DNA of 14,350 bases from an uncultured Lachnospiraceae bacterium. GTDB lineage: Bacteria; Bacillota; Clostridia; Lachnospirales; Lachnospiraceae. The stretch covers positions 1 through 14,350 of the forward strand of contig CAJTXH010000070.1 of the NCBI GenBank assembly GCA_910580005.1. Direction: 5' to 3'. A model generated the notes under the pieces. The model had not been told where the DNA came from. It did not search any database and saw only the letters and a list, made by a program, of their open reading frames with translations. The position numbers were made by a program, and so were the translations under genes. Shown here in pieces: positions 1 through 6,927 of this stretch (the first letter of the stretch is position 1; each line of letters opens with the position of its first letter).

Positions 1-2
1 TC

Positions 3-43
3 CCCAATGTTACAAAAAATGCTAGTTTTTTTGTAACATTGGG
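3..43. repeat. Perfect 17-bp inverted repeat (hairpin), possible terminator of an upstream gene
   Basis: Bases 3-19 and 27-43 are exact reverse complements, leaving a 7-base loop (20-26). The base of the stem is CCC/GGG and the loop-side end is six A:T pairs. On the + strand it is followed by ATTTTAT, a weak T tract, so it could end transcription of a gene lying to the left of the window. The long A/T upper stem and short T tail are not those of a classical intrinsic terminator. It could instead be the end of a small repeated element. The repeat itself is seen directly; its role is inferred. Confidence 0.7.
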
Positions 44-120
44 ATTTTATGCGCCGCTGCGTATGCCACCGTAGCGGAAGCGTGCCCCTGTACGGAATAT
101 TCTGGCTCTGGCACGGAAAC

Positions 121-170
121 CGTCCGTTTTTACATAAACACAGGATAACTGGAAATTTATGAAACGGACG
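121..170. repeat. 9-bp inverted repeat in the plsX upstream region
   Basis: CGTCCGTTT at 121-129 is the exact reverse complement of AAACGGACG at 162-170, with a 32-base A/T-rich loop; a T:G pair could extend it by one. It is the cleanest local stem in the region before plsX. A shorter ACGG-AAA-CCGT hairpin at 113-123 would compete for bases 121-123. It could be an RNA stem or a protein-binding palindrome; nothing here decides between them. Confidence 0.55.
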
Positions 171-190
171 TGAACAAGGCAAATCCACCC

Positions 191-219
191 TTGCACTATG
201 GTGTATTTCCGGGTACAAT
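191..219 (+). promoter_or_regulatory. Candidate sigma-A promoter for the plsX operon
   Basis: TTGCAC (191-196) and TACAAT (214-219) are separated by an ideal 17 bases. The -10 box matches consensus in 5 of 6 positions; the -35 keeps only the TTG. A transcript would start near 226, giving a leader of about 100 bases before the plsX start. No FapR-like operator palindrome was seen around it. The call rests on sequence match alone. Confidence 0.5.
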
Positions 220-318
220 AAGTGCTGTATGCAGATAATTCCAAATATTATAGTGTTATAAAGTTTGTGTCTGCGCGCTGCCTGCCACAAACATGGATTA
301 TTAAAGCGGCGCAGAAAT

Positions 319-322
319 GAGG
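319..322 (+). promoter_or_regulatory. Ribosome binding site deciding the plsX start
   Basis: GAGG at 319-322 lies 6 bases before the ATG at 329 and favours it over the in-frame ATGs at 317 (which overlaps the site) and 338 (15 bases away). The right arm of the long-range inverted repeat (305-313) lies only 5 bases upstream, so pairing there could affect access to this site. Confidence 0.55.
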
Positions 323-328
323 TTAATT

Positions 329-1336
329 ATGGGCAGCATGATAAAAGTTGTAGTTGATGCAATGGGTGGTGACAATGCACCAGAGGCACCTGTAAAGGGT
401 GCAGTTGAAGCACTGGGCGAAGTTTCCAATTTAAGCATTATACTGGCTGGACGGACTGATGATATAAACAGGGAACTTGGCAAATATACATATGATAAAG
501 AGCGTATAAGCATTGTACACGCTGATGATGTTATCGGTTTTAATGAGCCGCCTGTTATGGCTATAAGAAAGAAGAAGAACTCATCAATAGTTACAGGCAT
601 GAACCTTGTAAAACATGGTGATGCTGATGCATTTGTTTCAGCAGGGAGCACTGGTGCAATACTTGTCGGTGGGCAGTTTGTTGTAGGCAGGATAAAGGGT
701 GTTGAAAGGTCGCCGCTTGCCCCTCTTATACCAACAGCAAAAGGACCAGCACTGCTTATTGACTGTGGTGCGAATGTTGATGCCAAAGCATCACATCTTG
801 TACAGTTTGCCAAAATGGGCTCTATATACATGAAATATGTAGCAGGTGTAAAAAATCCAAGGGTTGCAATAGTTAATATTGGTGCAGAAGAAGAAAAAGG
901 CAATGCCCTGGTTAAAGCAACATATCCTTTATTAAAAGAGTGTACAGATATTAACTTTACAGGAAGCATTGAGGCAAGGGATATACCTAAAGGTGATGCA
1001 GATGTTATTGTATGTGAGGCATTTGTAGGAAATGTAATCCTTAAACTTTATGAAGGGCTTGCATCAACGCTTATGTCTAAAATAAAGGAAGGGCTTATGT
1101 CTACTTTAAGAAGCAAAACAGGGGCACTTCTTATAAAGCCAGCACTTAAAGAAACATTAAAGCAGTTTGATACATCAGAACAGGGAGGGGCGCCGCTTCT
1201 AGGGCTTAATGGGCTTGTAGTAAAAGCGCATGGAAGCTCTGGTTCTTTAGAGATAAAACAGGCAATTAAACAGTGCCTGCAGTTTGGCAAAGAGAAAATT
1301 AATGAAAAAATTAAAGAAAACCTGACTATTGAATAA
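329..1336 (+). CDS. plsX: Phosphate acyltransferase PlsX
   Basis: PlsX converts acyl-ACP and phosphate to acyl-phosphate, the donor that PlsY uses to acylate glycerol-3-phosphate in phospholipid synthesis; it is a peripheral membrane enzyme. The 335-residue product is of usual length. Seen motifs: DAMGGDNAP at 10-18, SAGSTGA at 104-110, GANVDA at 147-152, a GDADVIVCEAFVGNV stretch at 222-236, GGAPLLG at 286-292 and HGSS at 301-304, all typical of the family. The ATG at 329 was chosen for its GAGG site; ATG 338 would give the more usual MIKVVVDAMGG beginning, and ATG 317 is in frame too. It is the first gene of the cluster, with acpP 12 bases downstream, so the enzyme and its acyl carrier are made together. 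Identity is firm; the exact start is less so. Confidence 0.97.
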   Translation: MGSMIKVVVDAMGGDNAPEAPVKGAVEALGEVSNLSIILAGRTDDINRELGKYTYDKERISIVHADDVIGFNEPPVMAIRKKKNSSIVTGMNLVKHGDADAFVSAGSTGAILVGGQFVVGRIKGVERSPLAPLIPTAKGPALLIDCGANVDAKASHLVQFAKMGSIYMKYVAGVKNPRVAIVNIGAEEEKGNALVKATYPLLKECTDINFTGSIEARDIPKGDADVIVCEAFVGNVILKLYEGLASTLMSKIKEGLMSTLRSKTGALLIKPALKETLKQFDTSEQGGAPLLGLNGLVVKAHGSSGSLEIKQAIKQCLQFGKEKINEKIKENLTIE

Positions 1337-1348
1337 GGTGGTGCTAAA

Positions 1349-1573
1349 ATGGAATTAGAGAAACTTCAGGCAATAATAGCAGAAGTATTGCAGACAGATG
1401 CAGAGTCTGTTTCTGTAGACATGTCATTTTATGATGACCTTGGGGCAGATTCGCTTGAACTGTTCCAGATAGTTATGGGTGTGGAGAGTGAATTTGATAT
1501 TGTGATTGATGAAGATACTGCGGGAAGTATAGATACAGTAGAGGATTTATATAAGTTAATTGCTGCAGGATAG
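1349..1573 (+). CDS. acpP: Acyl carrier protein
   Basis: The 74-residue acidic protein carries growing acyl chains on a 4'-phosphopantetheine arm during fatty acid synthesis and supplies acyl groups to PlsX. The GADSLEL motif places the modified serine at residue 35, in the expected position before helix II, and the length is typical of bacterial ACPs. An AAGGTGG ribosome binding site sits about 7 bases before the ATG. It lies between plsX and rnc, a common Firmicutes arrangement, and its stop codon overlaps the rnc ribosome binding site. The DSLE form, rather than DSLD, is an ordinary variant. A specialised ACP cannot be fully excluded, but the context argues for the housekeeping AcpP. Confidence 0.95.
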   Translation: MELEKLQAIIAEVLQTDAESVSVDMSFYDDLGADSLELFQIVMGVESEFDIVIDEDTAGSIDTVEDLYKLIAAG

Positions 1574-1576
1574 GAG
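1572..1576 (+). promoter_or_regulatory. Ribosome binding site of rnc overlapping the acpP stop
   Basis: AGGAG at 1572-1576 overlaps the last two bases of the acpP stop codon (TAG, 1571-1573) and lies 10 bases before the ATG at 1587. It supports that start over the upstream in-frame TTG at 1560 and suggests that translation of acpP and rnc is coupled. Confidence 0.6.
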
Positions 1577-1586
1577 ATTTTGCCAG

Positions 1587-2285
1587 ATGAAACAGGAGAA
1601 AATATTAGAATTTGAAGAAAGGGCTGGCTATAAATTCAGCCAGCCGGATTTGCTGGTAACGGCACTTACACATAGTTCATATTCCAATGAAAACAGGCTT
1701 AAGAAATATGAGTGCAACGAAAGGCTGGAATTTCTCGGGGATGCTGTACTTGAACTTGTTTCAAGTGAATATATATATAATGAAAATCCTGAAAAGCCAG
1801 AAGGGGACTTGACAAAGATAAGGGCAAGTTATGTATGTGAGCCTACACTTGCACTTTGTGCAAGGGAACTTAAGCTTGGGGAGTATTTACAGCTTGGAAA
1901 GGGTGAAGATTTAACAGGGGGACGTGAAAGGGATTCTATATTGTCTGATACGCTTGAAGCTACTATAGGTGCAGTTTACCTTGATGGAGGGTTTGAGCGC
2001 GCCAGAGAGTATATATATAAACATATTTTGAAGGATATAGAAAAGAAAAAGCTGTTCTATGACAGTAAAACCATACTTCAGGAAATTGTGCAGGGAGACC
2101 ATCTGGAGCTGGAATATGAGCTTCTTAATGAAGAAGGGCCTGACCATAATAAATCTTTTACAGTATCTGTAAATGTTGGCGGCAAAATGCTTGCAAAGGC
2201 AACAGACAGGACAAAGAAAAAGGCAGAACAGTCTGCAGCATACCAGGCAATCCTTAAACTGGATGCAAGTAAGAACAGGAGATAG
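1587..2285 (+). CDS. rnc: Ribonuclease III
   Basis: RNase III cuts double-stranded RNA, matures rRNA precursors and degrades sense/antisense hybrids; it works as a homodimer with Mg2+. The 232-residue product has an N-terminal nuclease domain (about 1-150) with the signature NERLEFLGDAVLEL at 44-57, which includes acidic residues E45 and D52. The second acidic cluster DTLEATIGAVYLDGG at 121-135 supplies D121 and E124. A C-terminal double-stranded RNA-binding domain covers about 157-230, ending in the KKKAEQSAAYQAIL helix. All expected catalytic acids are present. A TTG at 1560 is in frame but would overlap acpP; ATG 1587 has the ribosome binding site. The gene is followed 3 bases later by smc, the usual Firmicutes order. 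Confidence 0.96.
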   Translation: MKQEKILEFEERAGYKFSQPDLLVTALTHSSYSNENRLKKYECNERLEFLGDAVLELVSSEYIYNENPEKPEGDLTKIRASYVCEPTLALCARELKLGEYLQLGKGEDLTGGRERDSILSDTLEATIGAVYLDGGFERAREYIYKHILKDIEKKKLFYDSKTILQEIVQGDHLELEYELLNEEGPDHNKSFTVSVNVGGKMLAKATDRTKKKAEQSAAYQAILKLDASKNRR

Positions 2286-2288
2286 CAG

Positions 2289-5200
2289 ATGTATTTAAAA
2301 AGTCTTGAAGTACATGGTTTTAAATCATTTGCCAATAAGCTGGTTTTTGAATTCCATGATGGCATTACTGCTATTGTAGGTCCTAATGGCAGCGGCAAGA
2401 GCAATGTTGCGGATGCTGTAAGATGGGTTCTGGGTGAGCAGAGCGCAAAGCAGCTCCGTGGCGCTAAAATGGAGGATGTTATTTTTGCTGGTACACAGAT
2501 GCGTAAACCGCTGGGTTTTGCATATGTTGCTATTACTATCAGCAATGAAGACCACAGGCTTGATGTGCCTTATGAGGAAGTAAAAATTGCAAGGCGTGTG
2601 TACCGTTCTGGTGAAAGCGAATACCTTTTAAACGGGGCATCATGCAGGCTTAAGGATGTACAGGAACTTCTTTTTGATACAGGTATAGGCAAGGAAGGGT
2701 ATTCAATTATCGGGCAGGGGCAGATTGATAAAATATTAAGCGGAAAGCCAGATGAGCGCAGGGAGCTTTTTGATGAGGCAGCAGGGATTGTAAAGTATAA
2801 AAAGCGCAAAGCAGCAGCAGAAAAAAATCTTGAAGAAGAGAAACAGAACCTTGTTCGTATTGAGGATGTACTTTCTGAACTTGGCAAGCAGGTTGTGCCT
2901 CTTGAAAGGCAGGCAGGCAAGGCAAGGGAGTATTTAAAATACAGGGATGAACTGAAAAGCCTTGATGTAAATGCGTTTCTTATGGAATATGAAAGGACTG
3001 GCGCTGAAATTGCAGAAACAGATAAGAAAATAGAAATTGCAGACAGTGACATGGAAAAGGCAAGGTCTGGCTTAGAAGACTGCAGGCAGCAGTATAAGGA
3101 ACTGGAAGAACAGTTAAATAACCTGAATAACATTATTGAGGAAGAGAGCGGGATTATCTCTGAAAAGAAAGTACAGCATAATAATGCGGAAAACAGCATA
3201 AAGGTATTAAATGAACAAATAAATGCAATATACCAGAGCGAACAGCATTTTAAGGAGCAGATACAGAATTTTAAAGAGCATAAAACTGCATTTGAAAATG
3301 AACTTGAAGATTACAATTTACAGTTAGTTAAAAATAGTGAGGGACTAGCAAGGCTTGAGGCTGTAAAAAATGAGAAAGAAGCAGGGCTTAAGGATATACA
3401 GGGCATGATAAAACAGAGCCAGCAGGAGATAGAAAACTGCCGTAAAGAAATGATGGAAGCACTTAATGAGGCTTCAGGCATTAAGGCAGAAGAGAACAGG
3501 CTTAAAACGCTTCTTGAACAGAATAATATTAAAAAAGCTGAATTTACACAAAGGGTTATTGAGAATAAATCAGATGCAGCAGACTTTAAGGAGATTATGG
3601 AAAAAGGACAGAAATCGTTTGATGAAGTTTCAGAAAAGATTGCTGCAAAAAGGAAGTTAGGACAGGAATATGCACAAACTGCCATAAAATTAAATGATGA
3701 TGTTAAAAAACTTGAAAATGAGTACAGCCAGATGCAGCAGCAGTTCCATATTGAAAATTCACGTCTGGCTTCCCTTAAAAATATGTCAGAAAGATATGAC
3801 GGCTTTGGGCAGAGCATAAAGCGTGTAATGGAACAGAAGGAGAAGCACAGCGGAATAATTGGCGTTGTTGCTGATATTATCAGGGTAAAGAAAGAGTTTG
3901 AAACTGCCATTGAAACTGCACTTGGCGGAAGCATACAAAATATTGTTACAGATAATGCACAGACTGCAAAAGATATGATACAGCACCTTAAAAAGAATAA
4001 ATACGGGCGTGCAACATTCCTGCCACTGGCTAATATAAGGCAGGGGAAAGAAATACAGGCAGATGGCATTATGGAGCAGAAAGGCGTTATTGGGACTGCT
4101 TCTTCGCTTGTGGAAGCTGATTCACAGTACAGTATACTTATAAAATACCTGCTTGGGCGGCATATAGTTGTTGATAATATTGATAATGCCATAGTGATTG
4201 CGGAAAAATACAACCATACTATAAGGATAGTTACTAAAGAAGGCGATTTATTAAACCCTGGCGGCACTATGTCTGGTGGTGCATTTAAAAACAGCAATAA
4301 CCTGCTTGGGCGGCGCAGGGAAATGGAAGACCTGGAAAAAACAGTTAAAAACCTTAAGGACAGGCTTTTAAAAATTTCTGGAAAGCTTAAAGAAGCAGAG
4401 GATAAAAAAGCGGCTGTTACAGAAAAAATAACTGCCAATGAGAAGATAATACAGGAACTTGTATTAGAGCAGAATACAGCAAAGATTAATTATGACAGGG
4501 CTTTAAGCGATTTTAAGGCAAATGAAGAAAAGCTTGCACATATCCATATTGAGGCAAAGGAAACAGAACAAAGGAATACCAGGCTTAAAAAGGCACTTGA
4601 AGAAGTTAATTTAAAACTATCAGATAATGATGGAAAGAGCCAGTCATACGAAGAGCAGATTGCTTTATTAAATGCAGGGCTTGAGGAAATGCATAATTCT
4701 GAAAGCAGCATTTCCCAGGAAAATTCAAACCTTATAGCAGAGATTGCCTCTCTTGAAAGTGGGCGCAGCTTTATTTATGAAAATATAAACCGTATTACAA
4801 ATGAAATTAAAGACATGGAAAAAGGTATTGAAGAAGCTGTATCAAATAGTGGCAATATTGGCAAGCTTGTATCTGGTAAACAGCAGGAAATAGAGCAGGT
4901 ATTAAAAAATATAGAAGATATAAAGCTTGAAACAGCAAGGCTTTCAGAAGGTCTTGAAAGAAGAAAGGCAGAGCGTGAAGAAATATCTGTAAGGAATAAG
5001 GAGTGTCTTGCAAAACGTGAAGAACTTTCAGAGCTTGCAAGTGGACTGGACAAAGAATGTTTCCGTCTGGGCAGCCAGAGGGATAAACTGGAGGAAAGGA
5101 TTAACTCTTATACAGAATATATGTGGGAACAGTATGAACTTACATACCACAGCGCAGAAGCCTTAAAGACTGGAAGTACATTAAGCCTTGCAGATATGAA

Positions 5201-5837
5201 GAAACGCATTGAGGAACTTAAAGGCACAATAAGGGCACTTGGGGATGTTAATGTAAATGCAGTAGAACAGTATAATGAGCTTATGGAGAGGTATGAACTG
5301 CTGGCGGGACAGCATGCCGACCTTACAGAAGCCGCAGAAGTGCTTGTTGGTGTAATAGAAGAGCTTGATACAGAAATGCGCAGGCAATTTGAAATACAAT
5401 TTGCAGAAATAAGCAGCCGTTTTAATAATGTATTTAAAGAACTGTTTGGCGGTGGCAGGGGTACTATTGAGCTTGTGGAAGGTGAGGACATACTGCTTGC
5501 AGGGATAAATATAATAGCCCAGCCTCCTGGTAAAAAACTACAGAATATGATGCAGCTTTCAGGTGGGGAAAAGGCACTTTCAGCGATAGCGCTTCTTTTT
5601 GCAATACAGAGTTTAAAGCCTTCACCATTTTGTCTTTTAGATGAAATAGAGGCAGCGCTTGACGACTCCAATGTAGGCAGGTATGCAGAATATCTGCATA
5701 AACTTACTAAAGACACACAGTTTATTGTAATTACACACCGCAGGGGCACAATGGATGCTGCAGACATATTATATGGAATAACAATGCAGGAAAAAGGTGT
5801 TTCAACCCTTGTATCCGTAAACCTTGTGGAAGAATAG
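2289..5837 (+). CDS. smc: Chromosome segregation protein Smc
   Basis: Smc is the ATPase core of bacterial condensin. With ScpA and ScpB it compacts and separates newly replicated chromosomes. The 1182-residue protein is almost exactly the usual bacterial length. Walker A (GPNGSGKS) lies at 31-38. A long Glu/Lys/Gln-rich coiled coil runs from about 170 to 500, then the hinge (about 505-665, with KHSGIIGVVADII near 519 and a GGTMSGGAF turn near 656). The return coiled coil reaches about 980, and the C-terminal head holds DVNVNAVEQY near 987, the LSGGEK signature at 1090-1095 and Walker B FCLLDE ending at D1118-E1119. The AGGAGA ribosome binding site overlaps the rnc stop codon, so translation is probably coupled. 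scpA and scpB are not in this window. No frame breaks or missing motifs. Confidence 0.98.
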   Translation: MYLKSLEVHGFKSFANKLVFEFHDGITAIVGPNGSGKSNVADAVRWVLGEQSAKQLRGAKMEDVIFAGTQMRKPLGFAYVAITISNEDHRLDVPYEEVKIARRVYRSGESEYLLNGASCRLKDVQELLFDTGIGKEGYSIIGQGQIDKILSGKPDERRELFDEAAGIVKYKKRKAAAEKNLEEEKQNLVRIEDVLSELGKQVVPLERQAGKAREYLKYRDELKSLDVNAFLMEYERTGAEIAETDKKIEIADSDMEKARSGLEDCRQQYKELEEQLNNLNNIIEEESGIISEKKVQHNNAENSIKVLNEQINAIYQSEQHFKEQIQNFKEHKTAFENELEDYNLQLVKNSEGLARLEAVKNEKEAGLKDIQGMIKQSQQEIENCRKEMMEALNEASGIKAEENRLKTLLEQNNIKKAEFTQRVIENKSDAADFKEIMEKGQKSFDEVSEKIAAKRKLGQEYAQTAIKLNDDVKKLENEYSQMQQQFHIENSRLASLKNMSERYDGFGQSIKRVMEQKEKHSGIIGVVADIIRVKKEFETAIETALGGSIQNIVTDNAQTAKDMIQHLKKNKYGRATFLPLANIRQGKEIQADGIMEQKGVIGTASSLVEADSQYSILIKYLLGRHIVVDNIDNAIVIAEKYNHTIRIVTKEGDLLNPGGTMSGGAFKNSNNLLGRRREMEDLEKTVKNLKDRLLKISGKLKEAEDKKAAVTEKITANEKIIQELVLEQNTAKINYDRALSDFKANEEKLAHIHIEAKETEQRNTRLKKALEEVNLKLSDNDGKSQSYEEQIALLNAGLEEMHNSESSISQENSNLIAEIASLESGRSFIYENINRITNEIKDMEKGIEEAVSNSGNIGKLVSGKQQEIEQVLKNIEDIKLETARLSEGLERRKAEREEISVRNKECLAKREELSELASGLDKECFRLGSQRDKLEERINSYTEYMWEQYELTYHSAEALKTGSTLSLADMKKRIEELKGTIRALGDVNVNAVEQYNELMERYELLAGQHADLTEAAEVLVGVIEELDTEMRRQFEIQFAEISSRFNNVFKELFGGGRGTIELVEGEDILLAGINIIAQPPGKKLQNMMQLSGGEKALSAIALLFAIQSLKPSPFCLLDEIEAALDDSNVGRYAEYLHKLTKDTQFIVITHRRGTMDAADILYGITMQEKGVSTLVSVNLVEE

Positions 5838-5877
5838 GGCGGAGTTATTTATTAGGAAAGGGCATGGATTTAGTATT

Positions 5878-6816
5878 ATGAAAGAAAAGAAAGGTTTTTT
5901 TAGCAGGCTTAAAGAAGGGCTGGCAAAAACACGTGATAATTTAGTAGCTGGAATTGATTCAATTTTCAACGGGTTTTCAGAAATTGATGAGGATTTTTAT
6001 GAGGAGCTGGAGGAAGTCCTTATTATGGCAGATATAGGTGTTGCCACAACTGAAAAGATTATTGAGAATTTAAGACAGAAAGTAAAAGAGCAGAAAATAA
6101 AGGAAATAGAAGTATGCCGCCAGCTTTTAATTGATTCAATTAAAGAGCAGATGCGTGTGGATGAAAATGCTTATGATTTTGAAAATGAAGTTTCTGTTGT
6201 TATGCTTATCGGGGTAAACGGTGTAGGAAAAACTACTTCGGTAGGCAAGCTTGCCGGCCAGTTTAAAAACAATGGTAAAAGAGTTGTGCTTGCTGCAGCA
6301 GATACGTTCAGGGCGGCGGCAATAGAGCAGCTTACAGAATGGGCAGGAAGGGCAGGCGTTGAAATAATATCAGGGCAGGAAGGCGGCGACCCTGCATCTG
6401 TTGTATTTGATGCAGTAAATGCTGCCAAAGCCAGAAATGCAGATGTGCTTATCTGCGATACAGCAGGCAGGCTGCATAATAAGAAGAACTTAATGGAAGA
6501 GCTTAGGAAAATCAACCGGATAATAGACAGGGAATTTCCAGATGCACGCCGTGAAACACTTGTTGTCCTTGATGGCACTACAGGACAGAATGCACTTGCA
6601 CAGGCAAAACAGTTTAACGAAGTAGCAGATATAACAGGAATAATACTTACAAAGCTTGATGGTACAGCAAAAGGCGGTATTGCCATTGCAATACAGTCTG
6701 AAATGAAAATACCTGTAAAATATATAGGGATTGGTGAAAAAATAGACGATTTGCAGAAATTTAATGCAGATTCATTTGTAGATGCACTGTTCTCAGTGCA
6801 GCCGGCAGGAAAATAG
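5878..6816 (+). CDS. ftsY: Signal recognition particle receptor FtsY
   Basis: FtsY is the membrane-associated SRP GTPase that docks Ffh-ribosome complexes at the Sec translocon. The 312-residue product has a short amphipathic N-terminus (MKEKKGFFSRLKEGL), a helical N domain (about 20-90) and the G domain: G1 GVNGVGKTT at 112-120, DTFRAAAIEQL at 142-152, DTAGR at 194-198 and TKLDG at 258-262. The long acidic A domain of enterobacterial FtsY is absent, as is usual in Firmicutes. The frame is open back to a TTG at 5824 inside smc, but ATG 5878 gives the family-like beginning. Its best purine site, AGGAAAGGG at 5854-5862, is an unusually distant 15 bases away, so the start is slightly uncertain. 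ylxM and ffh, often next to ftsY, are not downstream; ilvA is. Confidence 0.96.
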   Translation: MKEKKGFFSRLKEGLAKTRDNLVAGIDSIFNGFSEIDEDFYEELEEVLIMADIGVATTEKIIENLRQKVKEQKIKEIEVCRQLLIDSIKEQMRVDENAYDFENEVSVVMLIGVNGVGKTTSVGKLAGQFKNNGKRVVLAAADTFRAAAIEQLTEWAGRAGVEIISGQEGGDPASVVFDAVNAAKARNADVLICDTAGRLHNKKNLMEELRKINRIIDREFPDARRETLVVLDGTTGQNALAQAKQFNEVADITGIILTKLDGTAKGGIAIAIQSEMKIPVKYIGIGEKIDDLQKFNADSFVDALFSVQPAGK

Positions 6817-6818
6817 CA

Positions 6819-6846
6819 TTGCTTTATTTGATGGTTTTGGTATAAT
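6819..6846 (+). promoter_or_regulatory. Extended -10 promoter ahead of ilvA-hisZGDB
   Basis: TATAAT at 6841-6846 is a perfect -10 box preceded by TGG (6838-6840), giving the extended -10 pattern TGnTATAAT. A partial -35, TTGCTT (6819-6824), sits 16 bases upstream, starting two bases after the ftsY stop codon. Transcription would begin near 6853, leaving a leader of about 75 bases. No T-box, attenuator or his leader peptide is visible in that leader. There is no terminator between ftsY and here, so read-through from the plsX operon is also possible. Confidence 0.65.
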
Positions 6847-6927
6847 TAATAACTGGCAGCATTAGAAAATAAAGAGAAATTTAAGGAAAGTATTTATTTA
6901 AAATCCAGAGAGGGGTAATTTGTAATT

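Larger units (their letters stand above)
44..328. other. Gene-free region ahead of plsX with several inverted repeats and a GC-rich patch
   Basis: No convincing protein gene is present on either strand. Bases 51-120 are about 63% G+C, well above the flanking genes. Inverted repeats seen by eye: 50-58 with 305-313 (9 bp, about 246 bases apart), 121-129 with 162-170 (9 bp), 263-269 with 286-292 (7 bp), 81-86 with 110-115 (6 bp), and two overlapping 5-bp pairs (54-58/73-77 and 69-73/91-95). This suggests a structured RNA leader or a repeated intergenic element. I do not recognise a known riboswitch, 6S, SRP, RNase P or tmRNA core, nor an L32 (rpmF) gene, which often precedes plsX. Function is unknown. 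Confidence 0.5.

Noticed and set aside
47..244. A 65-codon - strand open frame ending RFRYGGIRSGA, and a 37-codon + strand frame from 49
   Set aside because: Neither has a convincing ribosome binding site or family resemblance. Both lie in the GC-rich structured region and are more likely chance frames, though a small gene cannot be fully excluded.
301..969. A 222-codon - strand open frame opposite plsX
   Set aside because: The + strand encodes an unmistakable PlsX; the reverse frame shows no family motif and is a shadow.
3311..4438. A 375-codon - strand open frame opposite smc
   Set aside because: It is a Ser/Leu/Phe-rich mirror of Smc coiled-coil codons; Smc is intact on the + strand.
6847..6927. 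Possible T-box or his-type attenuator in the leader before ilvA
   Set aside because: No terminator hairpin, T-box sequence or run of His/Ile/Thr codons in a small frame was found.
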